Program-made: the position numbers and the translations under genes
Notes under the pieces: generated by a model
Told to the model about the DNA's origin: nothing
Database searches by the model: none
What the model saw: only the letters and a program-made list of their open reading frames with translations
Source: Aquincola tertiaricarbonis
GTDB lineage: Bacteria > Pseudomonadota > Gammaproteobacteria > Burkholderiales > Burkholderiaceae_C
Reading direction: 5' to 3'
Length of the DNA stretch: 64,000 nucleotides
Assembly (NCBI RefSeq): GCF_000969605.1
Contig: NZ_JZUE01000011.1
Coordinates: 62,001-126,000 of the forward strand
Shown here: one piece after another, positions 15,990 to 25,517 of the stretch
How the letters are laid out: each line of letters begins with the position of its first letter
How positions within the stretch are numbered: position 1 is the stretch's first letter

Positions 15990-16958
15990 ATGTCAAAGCC
16001 CAAACCTGCCCCGCTGCCTGCTGGCACCGTGGTGGGCGGCTACCAGATCGTCAAGAAGCTGGCAGCGGGCGGTTTCGGCGTGGTTTATCTCGCCGAAGAC
16101 GACCAGGGCCATCTCGTCGCGCTGAAGGAATACCTGCCGTCATCGCTGGCCGAGCGTTCTCCCGGTGAACTCACCCCGCGGGTGAAGCCGGAAAAGCAGC
16201 CGCTGTACCGCCTGGGCCTGAAGAGTTTCTTCGAAGAAGGCCGCTCCCTCGCGCAGATCAGCCACCAGAGTGTGGTCTCCGTGCTGAATTTCTTTCGCGA
16301 GAACGAAACCGTCTACATGGTCATGAATTACCTGCAAGGAGATACCTTGCAGGATTTCATCGTGACCGCGCGCGAACTCAAGCGTGACAAGGTGTTTCGG
16401 GAATCGACGATACGTTCGCTGTTCGACGAGATCCTGCGGGGTTTGCGCATCGTGCACCAGCACAAGATGCTGCACCTGGACATCAAGCCGGCCAACATCT
16501 TCATCACCAACGACAACAAGGCGGTGTTGCTGGATTTCGGTGCCGCGCGCGAGGTGCTGAGCAAGGAAGGCAATTTCATCCGGCCGATGTACACGCCGGG
16601 TTTTGCCGCGCCCGAGATGTACCGCCGCGATGGCACGCTGGGCCCGTGGACCGACATCTACGCCATCGGCGCCTGCATCTATGCCTGCATGCAGGGCTAT
16701 CCGCCGAACGACGCGCCGCAACGCATCGAGAAGGACCGGCTGGCGCTGAGCCTGTCGCGGCTGCGGAACGTGTACTCCGACAACCTGATCGAAGTCACCG
16801 AATGGTGCATGTCGCTCGATCCGCTGTCGCGCCCGCAGAGCGTGTTCGCGCTGCAGAAGGAACTGGCGCGTGAATCGGAGCGGCGCTACACCAAGCTCAG
16901 CTTCAGCGAGCGCCTGAAGCTGCAGCTCGAGAACCTGAAGAGCGGCGCCAAGTCATGA
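15990..16958 (+). CDS. Ser/Thr protein kinase (cytoplasmic, non-RD type)
   Basis: The 322-residue single-domain kinase has the glycine loop LAAGGFGVVY at 24-33, Lys46 in VALKEYLP, the catalytic loop HLDIKPANIF at 162-171, the DFG motif at 182-184 and an APE-like FAAPEM. The usual Arg of HRD is Leu163, making it a non-RD kinase. No membrane segment or extracellular sensor is seen. A PP2C phosphatase gene follows after 10 bases, so the two probably form a reversible phosphorylation pair. They lie between yicC and rph-rdgB-hemW. Confidence 0.92.
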   Translation: MSKPKPAPLPAGTVVGGYQIVKKLAAGGFGVVYLAEDDQGHLVALKEYLPSSLAERSPGELTPRVKPEKQPLYRLGLKSFFEEGRSLAQISHQSVVSVLNFFRENETVYMVMNYLQGDTLQDFIVTARELKRDKVFRESTIRSLFDEILRGLRIVHQHKMLHLDIKPANIFITNDNKAVLLDFGAAREVLSKEGNFIRPMYTPGFAAPEMYRRDGTLGPWTDIYAIGACIYACMQGYPPNDAPQRIEKDRLALSLSRLRNVYSDNLIEVTEWCMSLDPLSRPQSVFALQKELARESERRYTKLSFSERLKLQLENLKSGAKS

Positions 16959-16968
16959 AGGGCCAGCG

Positions 16969-17880
16969 ATGAGGTTCGGCGTGTACCAGGTCAGCCGCAA
17001 GGGCGGCCGCGAGAAGAACGAAGACCGCATGGGCTATTGCTACACGCGGGATTCGGGGCTGTTCGCGCTGGCCGACGGCATGGGCGGCCATCCGGAGGGC
17101 GAGGTGGCCGCGCAGCTGGCGTTGCAGACGCTGGCCGCGCGCTTCCAGCGCGATGCCAAGCCGCGCTTGTCCGATCCGCTGCGCTTCCTGCACGACGGGC
17201 TGATCGCCGGCCACCAGCAGCTGCTGCGCTATGCCACCGAGAAATCGTTGATCGACACGCCGCGTACCACGCTGGTGGCCTGCGTGCTGCAGGGCGACGC
17301 GGCCTACTGGGCGCACTGCGGCGATTCGCGGCTGTACCTGGTGCGCGGCGGCAAGCTGGTGGCGCGCACCCGCGACCACAGCTACTCCGAGCTGCAGGAG
17401 ACGCTGAGCCAGGTGGTCCCCATGCGCGAGCGCTTCAACCGCAACGTGCTGTTCACCTGCCTGGGCAGCCCGGGCAAGCCGGTGGTCGACACCTCCGGCC
17501 CGCTGCTCTTGCAGCCGGGCGACCGGGTGCTGCTGTGCTCCGACGGCCTCTGGGGCCCGGTGAGCGATACCGAGATCACCGACCGGCTGGGCCAGCAACC
17601 CATCCACGAAGCCGTGCCCGAACTGGTGGAGACCGCGCTGCGCAACGGCGGCCCCAAGTGCGACAACGTGACCGCATTGGCCATGGAATGGGAGTCGTCG
17701 GAAGACCGGCGGCAGCAGGGGGCGGTGAGCACCCGCGCCCTGGGCGACGAGGTGTTTGCCTCTACCATCCAGGCCAGCGTGATCGGCGAGGCCCGCGACG
17801 ATCTCGACGAAGCCGAGATCGAACGTTCGATCAAAGAGATCAACGAAGCGATCCGCCGCTCCTCCCAGAAAAAGACCTGA
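16969..17880 (+). CDS. PP2C-family Ser/Thr protein phosphatase
   Basis: The 303-residue protein keeps the metal-binding aspartates of PPM phosphatases: Asp19 in EKNEDRMG, Asp36 in [11 protein letters not shown], a Ser-Asp-Gly in CSDGLWGP and the final [14 protein letters not shown] is also typical. The last 60 residues are a charged extension beyond the core. It very probably reverses the phosphorylations made by the kinase encoded 10 bases upstream. rph starts 10 bases after its stop, so kinase, phosphatase and rph are likely co-transcribed. Confidence 0.92.
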   Translation: MRFGVYQVSRKGGREKNEDRMGYCYTRDSGLFALADGMGGHPEGEVAAQLALQTLAARFQRDAKPRLSDPLRFLHDGLIAGHQQLLRYATEKSLIDTPRTTLVACVLQGDAAYWAHCGDSRLYLVRGGKLVARTRDHSYSELQETLSQVVPMRERFNRNVLFTCLGSPGKPVVDTSGPLLLQPGDRVLLCSDGLWGPVSDTEITDRLGQQPIHEAVPELVETALRNGGPKCDNVTALAMEWESSEDRRQQGAVSTRALGDEVFASTIQASVIGEARDDLDEAEIERSIKEINEAIRRSSQKKT

Positions 17881-17890
17881 AGGTTCCCCG

Positions 17891-18634
17891 ATGACCGATT
17901 ACCTGCGCGCGGGTGCCCGCGCCGCGGACGCCATGCGCGCCGTCTCCATCACCCGTGGCTATACCAAGCATGCCGAAGGCTCGGTGCTGGTGGCCTTCGG
18001 CGACACCAAGGTGCTGTGCACCGCCTCGGTCGAGGAGCGCGTGCCGCCGCACAAGCGTGGCAGCGGCGAAGGCTGGGTCACCGCCGAATACGGCATGCTG
18101 CCCCGCGCCACCCACACCCGCGGCGACCGCGAGGCCGCCCGCGGCAAGCAGAGCGGCCGCACGCAGGAGATCCAGCGGCTGATCGGCCGCTCGCTGCGCT
18201 GCGTGTTCGACCTGCCCAAGCTGGGCGAGCGCACCATCAGCCTCGATTGCGACGTGCTGCAGGCCGACGGCGGCACCCGCACCGCGGCCATCACCGGCGC
18301 CTTCGTGGCGGCACACGATGCCGTCAGCTGGCTGATCGCGCGTGGCCTGCTGGTGGAAAGCCCGATCCGCGACTTCGTGGCCGCGGTGTCGGTGGGCATC
18401 GTCGACGGCACGCCGCTGCTCGACCTGGAATACACCGAGGACTCGGCCTGCGACACCGACATGAACGTGGTGATGACCGGCGCCGGCGGCTTCGTGGAAG
18501 TGCAGGGCACGGCCGAAGGCGCCAGCTTCTCGCGCGCCGAGATGGACGCGCTGCTGGCCCTGGCCGGCAAGGGCATCGGCGAGCTGGTGGCCGCGCAGAA
18601 GGCCGCCTTGGCGGCGCCGCTGGGCGGGGCGTGA
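17891..18634 (+). CDS. rph: Ribonuclease PH
   Basis: The 247-residue protein is slightly longer than the usual 238-245 residues. It has the RNase PH features [37 protein letters not shown] and the C-terminal [21 protein letters not shown]. The phosphorolytic exonuclease trims tRNA 3' ends and degrades structured RNA as a hexamer. The stop overlaps the rdgB start by one base (TGATG), indicating coupling. Confidence 0.95.
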   Translation: MTDYLRAGARAADAMRAVSITRGYTKHAEGSVLVAFGDTKVLCTASVEERVPPHKRGSGEGWVTAEYGMLPRATHTRGDREAARGKQSGRTQEIQRLIGRSLRCVFDLPKLGERTISLDCDVLQADGGTRTAAITGAFVAAHDAVSWLIARGLLVESPIRDFVAAVSVGIVDGTPLLDLEYTEDSACDTDMNVVMTGAGGFVEVQGTAEGASFSRAEMDALLALAGKGIGELVAAQKAALAAPLGGA

Positions 18635-19275
18635 TGCTGCGGCTGGTGCTGGCCTCCAACAACGCCAAGAAGCTCAAGGAGCTGCAGGCGCTGTTCGCTG
18701 CGCTGCCCATCGAGCTGGTGACGCAGGGCTCGCTGGGCGTGACGGAGGCCGAGGAACCCTTCCACACCTTCGTGGAGAACGGCTTGGCCAAGGCGCGGCA
18801 TGCCTCGGTGGCCACCGGCCTGCCGGCCATCGCCGACGATTCCGGCCTGTGCGTGGACGCGCTGGGCGGGCAGCCGGGCGTGGCCTCGGCGCACTTCGCG
18901 CCGCTGCCCGAGGCGGCCGCCGGCCACTCGGACCGCGAAGCGCTGCGCCGGCTCCAGGACGAGGCCAACAACAGCTTGCTGCTGCAGCGCCTGGCTGGCG
19001 CGGCCGACCGGCGCGCGCGCTTCGTCAGCACGCTGGTGGCGGTGCGATCGGCCGCCGACCCCGAGCCGCTGATCGCCTTTGGCCGCTGGGAGGGCACGGT
19101 GCTGGCGCAGCCCGTGGGCAGTGGCGGCTTCGGCTACGACCCGCTGCTGCACATTCCGGCGTTGGGCCGGGCGGTGGCCGAGCTGCCGGCCGAGCTGAAG
19201 AACCAGCACAGCCACCGCGCGCTGGCCGCCCGCCAGCTGGCGGCGCTGATGCGCGGCGCCTGGCGGCTGGGCTGA
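18634..19275 (+). CDS. rdgB: XTP/dITP diphosphatase (Ham1/RdgB family)
   Basis: The 213-residue protein starts LRLVLASNNAKKLKELQAL and has TFVENGLAKARHASVATGLPAIADDSGLCVDAL and GGFGYDPLLHIP, the core motifs of RdgB. It hydrolyses non-canonical purine nucleoside triphosphates to keep them out of DNA. The ATG overlaps the rph stop by one base, and hemW follows after 15 bases; rph-rdgB-hemW is a conserved order in betaproteobacteria. Confidence 0.95.
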   Translation: MLRLVLASNNAKKLKELQALFAALPIELVTQGSLGVTEAEEPFHTFVENGLAKARHASVATGLPAIADDSGLCVDALGGQPGVASAHFAPLPEAAAGHSDREALRRLQDEANNSLLLQRLAGAADRRARFVSTLVAVRSAADPEPLIAFGRWEGTVLAQPVGSGGFGYDPLLHIPALGRAVAELPAELKNQHSHRALAARQLAALMRGAWRLG

Positions 19276-19290
19276 ACGGGCGCAAGCGGC

Positions 19291-20493
19291 ATGGCTGAAT
19301 CGGTGATCCGCCTGCATCGCCCGGGCAGCGTGAGCCTGGCGGCGCTGCCGCCGTTGTCGCTGTACGTGCATCTTCCCTGGTGCCTGAAGAAGTGCCCGTA
19401 CTGCGACTTCAATTCTCATCAAGCCACGCTGTCCGCCGCTGGCAAAAGCGAGCTGCCCGAAGCCGCCTACCTCGACGCCGTCATCGCCGACCTGGAGCAA
19501 TCGCTGCCGCTGGTGTGGGGCCGGCGGGTGCACAGCATCTTCATCGGCGGCGGCACGCCCAGCTTGTTTTCTCCCGCAGCCATCGACCGGCTGCTGGGCG
19601 ACATCCGTGCGCGGTTGCCGCTGGAGCCGGGCTGCGAGATCACGCTGGAGGCCAACCCCGGCACCTTCGAGCGCGACCGCTTCCGTGCCTTCCATGCGGC
19701 TGGCGTCACCCGTTTGTCCATCGGCGTGCAGAGCTTCGATGACGAGGCGCTGAAGGCCATCGGCCGCGTGCACGACGGCGCGCAGGCCCGCGCCGCGGTG
19801 GAAGAGGCGCGCGAGGTGTTCGACACCTTCAACATCGACCTGATGTACGCGCTGCCCGGCCAGACGCTGACCGCGCTGCAGGCCGACCTGGATGCCGCGC
19901 TGGCCTACCAGCCGCCGCACCTGTCGATCTACCACCTGACGCTGGAGCCGAACACCTTCTTCGCCACGCATCCGCCGCCGCTGCCCGACGACGACCTGGC
20001 GTCCGACATGCTGGACCTGATCGTCGAACGCACCGCGGCCACCGGCCTGCAGCGGTACGAGGTGTCGGCCTTCGCCCGCGGCGACCACCGCTGCTGGCAC
20101 AACCTGAACTACTGGCAGTTCGGCGACTACCTGGGCATCGGCGCCGGCGCGCACGGCAAGCTGTCGTTCCCCCACCGCATCCTGCGGCAGGTGAAGTGGC
20201 GCGAGCCCGCGGCCTACATGGCCAAGGCGATGGGCGGCCAGGCGGTGTCCAACGAACACGATGTGGCGCGCGACCAGCTGCCCTTCGAGTTCATGCTGAA
20301 CGCACTGCGGCTGAAGGAAGGCTTCACGCTGCAGCAGTTCTCCGACCGCACCGGCCTGCCCGCCTCGGCCATCGCCGGGCCGCTGCAGCAGGCGCAGGCC
20401 CGGGGCCTGGTCACCGCCGATGCGGCCCGGGTGCAGCCCACCGCCCGCGGCTTCGATTTCCTCAGCGACCTGCAGGCCCTGTTCCTGCCCTGA
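19291..20493 (+). CDS. hemW: Radical SAM heme chaperone HemW
   Basis: The 400-residue protein has the radical SAM cluster motif WCLKKCPYCDFNSH, GGGTPSLF and EANPGTF. HNLNYW is the motif that separates HemW from coproporphyrinogen dehydrogenase HemN. HemW binds heme and delivers it to cytochromes. The last 32 bases overlap the 3' end of the convergent lysR gene. Confidence 0.93.
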   Translation: MAESVIRLHRPGSVSLAALPPLSLYVHLPWCLKKCPYCDFNSHQATLSAAGKSELPEAAYLDAVIADLEQSLPLVWGRRVHSIFIGGGTPSLFSPAAIDRLLGDIRARLPLEPGCEITLEANPGTFERDRFRAFHAAGVTRLSIGVQSFDDEALKAIGRVHDGAQARAAVEEAREVFDTFNIDLMYALPGQTLTALQADLDAALAYQPPHLSIYHLTLEPNTFFATHPPPLPDDDLASDMLDLIVERTAATGLQRYEVSAFARGDHRCWHNLNYWQFGDYLGIGAGAHGKLSFPHRILRQVKWREPAAYMAKAMGGQAVSNEHDVARDQLPFEFMLNALRLKEGFTLQQFSDRTGLPASAIAGPLQQAQARGLVTADAARVQPTARGFDFLSDLQALFLP

Positions 20494-21364
20494 GCTCCTC
20501 GCGCAGCCACTGCAGCAGCGCCTGGATCGGCGGCCATTCGGCCAGCGCGGGCGGGTAGGCCAGGTAGTAGCTGTCGCTGCCGTCGTGCTCGATGCCCAGC
20601 GGATGCAGCCGCATCAGGCGGCCATCGGCCAGCGCATCGACGGCCAGCACCTCGCGCACGATGGCCAGCCCGAGGTTCTGCTCCGCGGCCTGCAACATCA
20701 GCCCGGCATCGTTGAAGGTGGCCACCGGGTTGATGCGCTGGCGCGCCAGGCCGGCCTGCTCGAACCAGTGCTCCCACACGCCGGGATTGCCCAGCAGCGC
20801 CTCGTGAGCGATGGCCGCCGCGCCCTGGCCCAGCAGCCGCCGCGCCGCCGCCGGGCTGCCCACCACCACCAGCGGGCTGTCCACCAGCCGCTGCGCCACC
20901 AGCGGCGGCCAGTGGCCCGAGCCCTGCCGCAGCGCGGCGTGGTAGCCCTCGCGCTGCACATCCACCAGCTGCTGCGAAGCATCGATCTCCAGCGCGATGC
21001 GCGGATGCGCCGCGTGCCAGCGGCCCATGCGTGGCAGCAGCCAGCGCTGCGCGAAGGAGGGCAGCACCGTCAGCCGCACCCGCTGCTCGCTGCCGGCGGC
21101 GGCCGCAGCGGCGGCCTGCATGCCCTCGTCCAGCATCGCCAGCGCCGGCCCGGCACTGCGCAGCAGTGCACGGCCGGCGGCATTGAGGGCGATGCGGCGG
21201 CCGCGGCGGTCGAACACCTGGAAGCCCAGCTGCTCTTCCAGCAGCTTGATCTGCTGGCTGACGGCGGAATGCGTGAGGTGCAGTTCATCCGCCGCCGCGC
21301 GCAGGTTGGCCAGCCGCGCGACGGTGCAGAAGGTGGGCAGGACGTGCAGCGGCAAGCGGCTCAT
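20462..21364 (-). CDS. LysR-family transcriptional regulator (GcvA-like)
   Basis: The 300-residue protein has the LysR winged helix (FCTVARLANLRAAADELHLTHSAVSQQIKLLEEQLG) followed by a substrate-binding domain. The MSRLPLHVLPTF start and FDRRGRRIALNAAG are seen in the GcvA subgroup. Its C-terminal 10 codons overlap the end of hemW on the other strand. It is divergent from a small DUF1127-like gene across 114 bases. Target unknown. Confidence 0.9.
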   Translation of the reverse strand: MSRLPLHVLPTFCTVARLANLRAAADELHLTHSAVSQQIKLLEEQLGFQVFDRRGRRIALNAAGRALLRSAGPALAMLDEGMQAAAAAAAGSEQRVRLTVLPSFAQRWLLPRMGRWHAAHPRIALEIDASQQLVDVQREGYHAALRQGSGHWPPLVAQRLVDSPLVVVGSPAAARRLLGQGAAAIAHEALLGNPGVWEHWFEQAGLARQRINPVATFNDAGLMLQAAEQNLGLAIVREVLAVDALADGRLMRLHPLGIEHDGSDSYYLAYPPALAEWPPIQALLQWLREELRAGTGPAGR

Positions 21365-21478
21365 GCTGGTAAGCGTTGCTTTCCAAACTGGCCAGGATTC
21401 TTCGATTCCCAGCCGGCGGGTGGGCAGCTATGGTAACCACCATCGCGGCAACCGGCCGTGCCGTACCAGGAGCCGAAG

Positions 21479-21793
21479 ATGATGTCCCCGAGTGTTTGCT
21501 GCCTGCCCCTCAGCCCCCGCCTGCGACGCGGCAGCCCTTGGCCGCTGCGTTGGTGGCATGCCTTGCGCGCCGGCTGGCAGGCCGCGCGCTGCGTGCTGGC
21601 GCAGCAGGCGCCCGTGCTGGCGCCGCAGGCGCTGCAGTCGCTGGCCGGCATGGACGAACGCACTGCCGCCGACATCGGCCTGCCGCCCGACGCCCGTGCC
21701 TGGCTGGCGCATGAGCGCGTGCGCCAGGCCGACGGCCTGTGGGTGGCCAGCCGCGGTGCGGTGGCGCCCAGCGTGGAACGTTCGTTCTACTGA
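21479..21793 (+). CDS. Small DUF1127-like protein
   Basis: The 104-residue basic protein has a C-terminal stretch LQSLAGMDERTAADIGLPPDARAW that resembles the DUF1127 motif (leucine-rich helix followed by DIGL). DUF1127 proteins are small and mostly uncharacterised; some bind RNA or affect phosphate and carbon metabolism. AGGAG at 21468-21472 supports the ATG at 21479 over a GTG 21 bases upstream. It is divergent from the LysR gene, a classical arrangement for a regulated target. Confidence 0.65.
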   Translation: MMSPSVCCLPLSPRLRRGSPWPLRWWHALRAGWQAARCVLAQQAPVLAPQALQSLAGMDERTAADIGLPPDARAWLAHERVRQADGLWVASRGAVAPSVERSFY

Positions 21794-21821
21794 ACCGCGG
21801 GCCGGGCGGCCCGCCGTCGGG

Positions 21822-22943
21822 TCAGACGCGGTTGGTCGACAGGCCGGCCGTGCTGCGCAGCCGCTCGACCAGGTGGCCGGCGATGCGGCCCAGTGGCAGC
21901 ACCTCGTTGGCCGCGCCGTGGGCGATGGCCTCGCGCGGCATGCCGAACACCACGCAGCTGGCCTCGTCCTGGCACACGTTGTAGGCGCCGGCGTCACGCA
22001 TCTGCTTCATCGCGCGGGCGCCGTCGCCCCCCATGCCGGTGAGCATCAGGCCCAGCGCATTCGGTCCCACCACGCGGGCGGCCGATTCGAACAGCACTTC
22101 CACCGAAGGCTTGTGGCGGTTCACCGGATCGCCGTCGCGCACCCGCGCGATGTAGTTGGCGCCCGAGCGTTCCACCGACAGGTGCATGCCGCCGGGGGCC
22201 AGGTAGGCATGGCCGGGCAGCACCCGCTCGCCGTCGGTGGCTTCCTTCACGCGGATGCGGGCCAGGCCGTCCAGCCGCTTGGCGTAGCTGGTGGTGAAGC
22301 CGGGCGGCATGTGCTGCGTGATCATCACCGCCGGGAAGTCCGGCGGCAGGTTGGTGAGCACGTCCTTGGTGGCCTCGGTGCCGCCCGTGGAGGCGCCGAT
22401 GAACAGGATCTTCTCGGTGGACAGCCGGCCCAGCGGCGACACGCCCGCGGCCGCCGGCCGCGCCGGCGCCGCACCGCTGGCGGCCTGGCCGGCCGCGGCC
22501 GCGCCGGCCGTGGCGGTGGCCGGCACCAGGCTGCGGCGGATGCGCGCCTTGGAAGCCATGCGGACCTTGTCGGTGATCTCCTCGGCCAGGTGCTTGATGC
22601 CGTCGGCCAGGCCGATCTTGGGCTTGGCGACGAAGTCGATGGCGCCGAGTTCCAGCGCGCGCAGCGTCACCTCGGCGCCGCGCTCGGTCAGCGTGGACAC
22701 CATCACCACCGGCATCGGCCGCAGGCGCATCAGCTTGGACAGGAAGTCCAGCCCGTCCATGCGCGGCATCTCCACGTCCAGGGTGATGACGTCGGGATTG
22801 AGGTTGCGGATGGTCTCGCGGGCCACAAACGGATCGCTGGCCACGCCGACACATTCCATGTCCGGCTGTCGATTGATGATCTCGGAGAGCAGGCTGCGCA
22901 CCAGCGCCGAGTCGTCCACCACCACCACGCGGGTCTTGGGCAT
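21822..22943 (-). CDS. cheB: Chemotaxis protein-glutamate methylesterase/deamidase CheB
   Basis: The 373-residue protein has an N-terminal receiver with Asp56 in [11 protein letters not shown], an alanine-rich linker and the C-terminal methylesterase domain. That domain carries the catalytic Ser in [10 protein letters not shown], His in QHMPPGF and Asp in MGGDGA. It demethylates and deamidates chemoreceptors when phosphorylated by CheA. A GTG nine bases upstream is an alternative start. It ends a cheR-cheD-cheB operon. Confidence 0.95.
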   Translation of the reverse strand: MPKTRVVVVDDSALVRSLLSEIINRQPDMECVGVASDPFVARETIRNLNPDVITLDVEMPRMDGLDFLSKLMRLRPMPVVMVSTLTERGAEVTLRALELGAIDFVAKPKIGLADGIKHLAEEITDKVRMASKARIRRSLVPATATAGAAAAGQAASGAAPARPAAAGVSPLGRLSTEKILFIGASTGGTEATKDVLTNLPPDFPAVMITQHMPPGFTTSYAKRLDGLARIRVKEATDGERVLPGHAYLAPGGMHLSVERSGANYIARVRDGDPVNRHKPSVEVLFESAARVVGPNALGLMLTGMGGDGARAMKQMRDAGAYNVCQDEASCVVFGMPREAIAHGAANEVLPLGRIAGHLVERLRSTAGLSTNRV

Positions 22944-22979
22944 GTTGTCCACTGCTTTCTTGTTGGAAGGCCGCCGTCG

Positions 22980-23711
22980 TCAGAACAGGTCGACCGAGCC
23001 CCCGCCGCTGTTGACCGGCAGGGTCTTCTGCGCGGCACCACGTTCCTGGGCGATCAGCGCATCGGGGTTGGTCAGGGCCATGCGCTTGACCATCGCCTTG
23101 CCGCTGGCCGGCAGCAGCACCACCTTGCGCGGAAACACGTCCATCACGTCCTTGCTGACGACGGGAATGCGCTCGGTCTTCAGGTAGTCCAGCACGAAGG
23201 CGGTATTGCGCTCGCCCACGTTGATGCTGTTGATGCCGCTGACCACCGCGCCGCCGCCGAAGACCTTGGCCTCCATCGACATCCGGTTGGCGCCGCGCTT
23301 CATCATCTCGTTGATCAGCAGCTCCATCGCGAAGGAGCCGTAGCGGCCGCTGTCGTTGGCACCGCCGCCGTCGGGCAGCATGAAGTGGTTCATGCCGCCG
23401 ATGCGGCGCTCGCGGTCCCACAGGCAGGCGGCGATGCACGAGCCCAGCGTGGTCATGATGAGGATGTCCTCGTCGTACACGAAGTACTCGCCGGGCAGCA
23501 CCTTCACCGCCACGTTCTTGAAGTGCGATTCGTAGAAGAAGAACGAGGCCTCGCCCGGCTTGCGCGGCTGGGCCTTGAGCTTGGCCAGCTGCGCGCCGGC
23601 CACGGTGGACACGCCGGGCGCCAGCCCTGCGTTGGGCTGGATGCCGGGTGTCACGGGCGGCTTGCGCAGCGCCAGGGATGGCGCGCCCGCGGTGGAGTGG
23701 GGCAATGACAT
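22980..23711 (-). CDS. cheD: Chemoreceptor glutamine deamidase CheD
   Basis: The 243-residue protein has the CheD core with the active-site Cys in TTLGSCIAACLWD and His in GGMNHFMLP, followed by VFGGGAVVSGINSINVGERN. An N-terminal extension of about 65 residues is rich in Pro and Ala and is longer than in the E. coli-type minimal protein. GAGGAACG precedes the ATG. The gene starts 13 bases after cheR. Confidence 0.94.
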   Translation of the reverse strand: MSLPHSTAGAPSLALRKPPVTPGIQPNAGLAPGVSTVAGAQLAKLKAQPRKPGEASFFFYESHFKNVAVKVLPGEYFVYDEDILIMTTLGSCIAACLWDRERRIGGMNHFMLPDGGGANDSGRYGSFAMELLINEMMKRGANRMSMEAKVFGGGAVVSGINSINVGERNTAFVLDYLKTERIPVVSKDVMDVFPRKVVLLPASGKAMVKRMALTNPDALIAQERGAAQKTLPVNSGGGSVDLF

Positions 23712-23724
23712 GGGACGTCGTTCC

Positions 23725-24594
23725 TCAGAGCCGTTCGTAGATCGTCTTGCCACGCAGGCGGAACAGGTCGCGCGACTCGGAGAAGTTTTCCGAATGGCCC
23801 ACGTACAGCAGGCTGCCGGGGCGCATCACCGCATGGGTGCGTTCCAGCACGCGGCGCTGGGTGGGGGCATCGAAATAGATCATCACGTTGCGGCAGAAGA
23901 CGAGGTCGAAAGGCTCGCCGAACTGCCATGAGATCGACATCAGGTTGAAAGTCTTGAACTCGATCATGCGGGCCAGCTCGGGCTTGACCCGCATCAGCCC
24001 GGCGTTCTGGCCGGTGCCGCGCATGAAGTGGCGCTTCAGCCGCTCGGGCGTCAGGCCGCGGGCATTGGCGTCGTAGACGCCGCGGCGCGCGGTATCCAGC
24101 ACCTTGGTGTCGATGTCGGTGGCGGTGATCTTCACGTTGGGGCTGCTGCCCAGCGTCTCGGCCACCGTCATGGCGATGGTGTAGGGCTCCTCGCCGGTGG
24201 AAGCCGCGTTGCACCAGATGCGCAGCGGCCGGCCGGCGCGCTCGCGCAGGTCCAGCGCCAGCGCATCGAAGTGATGCGACTCGCGGAAGAAAGAGGTCAG
24301 GTTGGTGGTCAGGCAGTTCACGAACTCCTGCCACTCGCTCTCGGCGGCCGCGCCGGTGTGCTGCTCCAGCCATTGCAGGTAGCCGCTGAAGGACGGATGG
24401 CCGGTCTCGCGCAGGCGGCGGCACAGCCGGCTGTACACCATGGCCTGCTTGCCCTCGTGCAGGCTGATGCCGGCGCGCTGGTAGATCAGCTGGCGCACGC
24501 GCTCGAAGTCGGCCTTCTCGAACGGGAATTCCTGGTCGGCGCGGCCGGTGGCGAAGGCCTCGGCCTGGCGTGAGGGGAGTGCGACGGTGTTCAT
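23725..24594 (-). CDS. cheR: Chemotaxis protein methyltransferase CheR
   Basis: The 289-residue protein has the N-terminal helical domain and the SAM-binding domain of CheR, with NLTSFFRESHHF, RIWCNAASTGEEPYTIAM, DLVFCRNVMIYF and VGHSENF. It methylates glutamates on chemoreceptors, opposing CheB. It is first of the leftward cheR-cheD-cheB operon. cheA, cheW and receptor genes are not in the window. Confidence 0.95.
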   Translation of the reverse strand: MNTVALPSRQAEAFATGRADQEFPFEKADFERVRQLIYQRAGISLHEGKQAMVYSRLCRRLRETGHPSFSGYLQWLEQHTGAAAESEWQEFVNCLTTNLTSFFRESHHFDALALDLRERAGRPLRIWCNAASTGEEPYTIAMTVAETLGSSPNVKITATDIDTKVLDTARRGVYDANARGLTPERLKRHFMRGTGQNAGLMRVKPELARMIEFKTFNLMSISWQFGEPFDLVFCRNVMIYFDAPTQRRVLERTHAVMRPGSLLYVGHSENFSESRDLFRLRGKTIYERL

Positions 24595-24755
24595 GAGTGT
24601 GTAAGGCGCGAAAAGGCGCCCGCGGGCCCGGAGCAGCTGCGGTGCGCGCCAGTCTCGGAGGCTGCCGGGCGCTGCGGAGGCCGGAACAGGGGCGGGTTTG
24701 TAGTGCTTATCGGCAGGAAATCGACAAAGTGAGCACTAGACTTCGCCACCTGAAG

Positions 24756-25511
24756 ATGACCGTGACCGCCTTGATACCGCGCCAGCCCCAGAGCCCGCCG
24801 TCCCTGCTCGATGCCGGACTGCAGCTGGACGCCGCCCTGTCGCTGCTGCGGCAGGCCGGGCGCGACGACCTGCCGGGTGAGCCGGGCAGCACCGAATGGC
24901 TGCAGTCGGTGATCGACGCGCTGTGCGACCTGTCGGTGCGCGACGCCCTCACCGGCCTGGCCAACCGCCGCCACTTCGAGATGGCGCTCGGCCGCGAGGT
25001 GGACCGCGTGGCCCGCTCCGGCGAGCCGGCGCTGCTGCTGGTGCTGGACATCGACCACTTCAAGCAGGTCAACGACACCTTCGGCCATGCCGCGGGCGAC
25101 GTGGTGCTGAAGTGGGTGGCCGAGGTGCTGGGCGAATGCGTGCGCCCGATGGACACCGTGGCCCGCGTGGGCGGCGAGGAGTTCGCGATCATCCTGCCCA
25201 ATTGCCCGCCCGCCTTCGGACCCACCGTGGCCGAGCGCGTGCGCCGCCGCATCGAGCGCGACCCCGTGGCCATCCGCGCCGAAGCCGGCTCGGTGCACCG
25301 GCTGCCCATCACCGTGAGCGTGGGCGGTGCCTTCGCGCCGCAATGGGTGCGCTCCACCGCGCTGCTGTGGATGGAGCGAGCCGACGTGCAGCTCTACCGT
25401 GCCAAGGCCGAGGGGCGCAACCGCTTCTGCCTCGAGCCCGTGGCGGTGTCCCTCGTCAGCCCCGAAGAAAAAGGGATGCTGTTCGGCGGCTCCCAGTTCC
25501 AGGACCTGTAA
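24756..25511 (+). CDS. GGDEF diguanylate cyclase
   Basis: The protein has about 251 residues. After a short N-terminal helical region, the GGDEF domain starts with DLSVRDALTGLANRRHFE and carries the active-site GGEEF. The allosteric I-site RPMD lies five residues before it, so product inhibition by c-di-GMP is expected. No membrane segment or sensor domain is seen. A GTG at 24729 is an alternative start. It is divergent from cheR and starts a three-gene run with a FlhG-like ATPase (6-base gap) and a truncated haemoglobin. Confidence 0.9.
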   Translation: MTVTALIPRQPQSPPSLLDAGLQLDAALSLLRQAGRDDLPGEPGSTEWLQSVIDALCDLSVRDALTGLANRRHFEMALGREVDRVARSGEPALLLVLDIDHFKQVNDTFGHAAGDVVLKWVAEVLGECVRPMDTVARVGGEEFAIILPNCPPAFGPTVAERVRRRIERDPVAIRAEAGSVHRLPITVSVGGAFAPQWVRSTALLWMERADVQLYRAKAEGRNRFCLEPVAVSLVSPEEKGMLFGGSQFQDL

Positions 25512-25517
25512 GCGCGC

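Noticed and set aside
15963-15991. Promoter TTGAAC in the yicC/kinase gap
   Set aside because: The matching -10 would fall on the kinase start codon. The real promoter is probably inside yicC.
17959-20259. 766-codon open frame on the - strand over rph, rdgB and hemW
   Set aside because: The opposite strand encodes three conserved proteins in the right frames; this one shows no motif.
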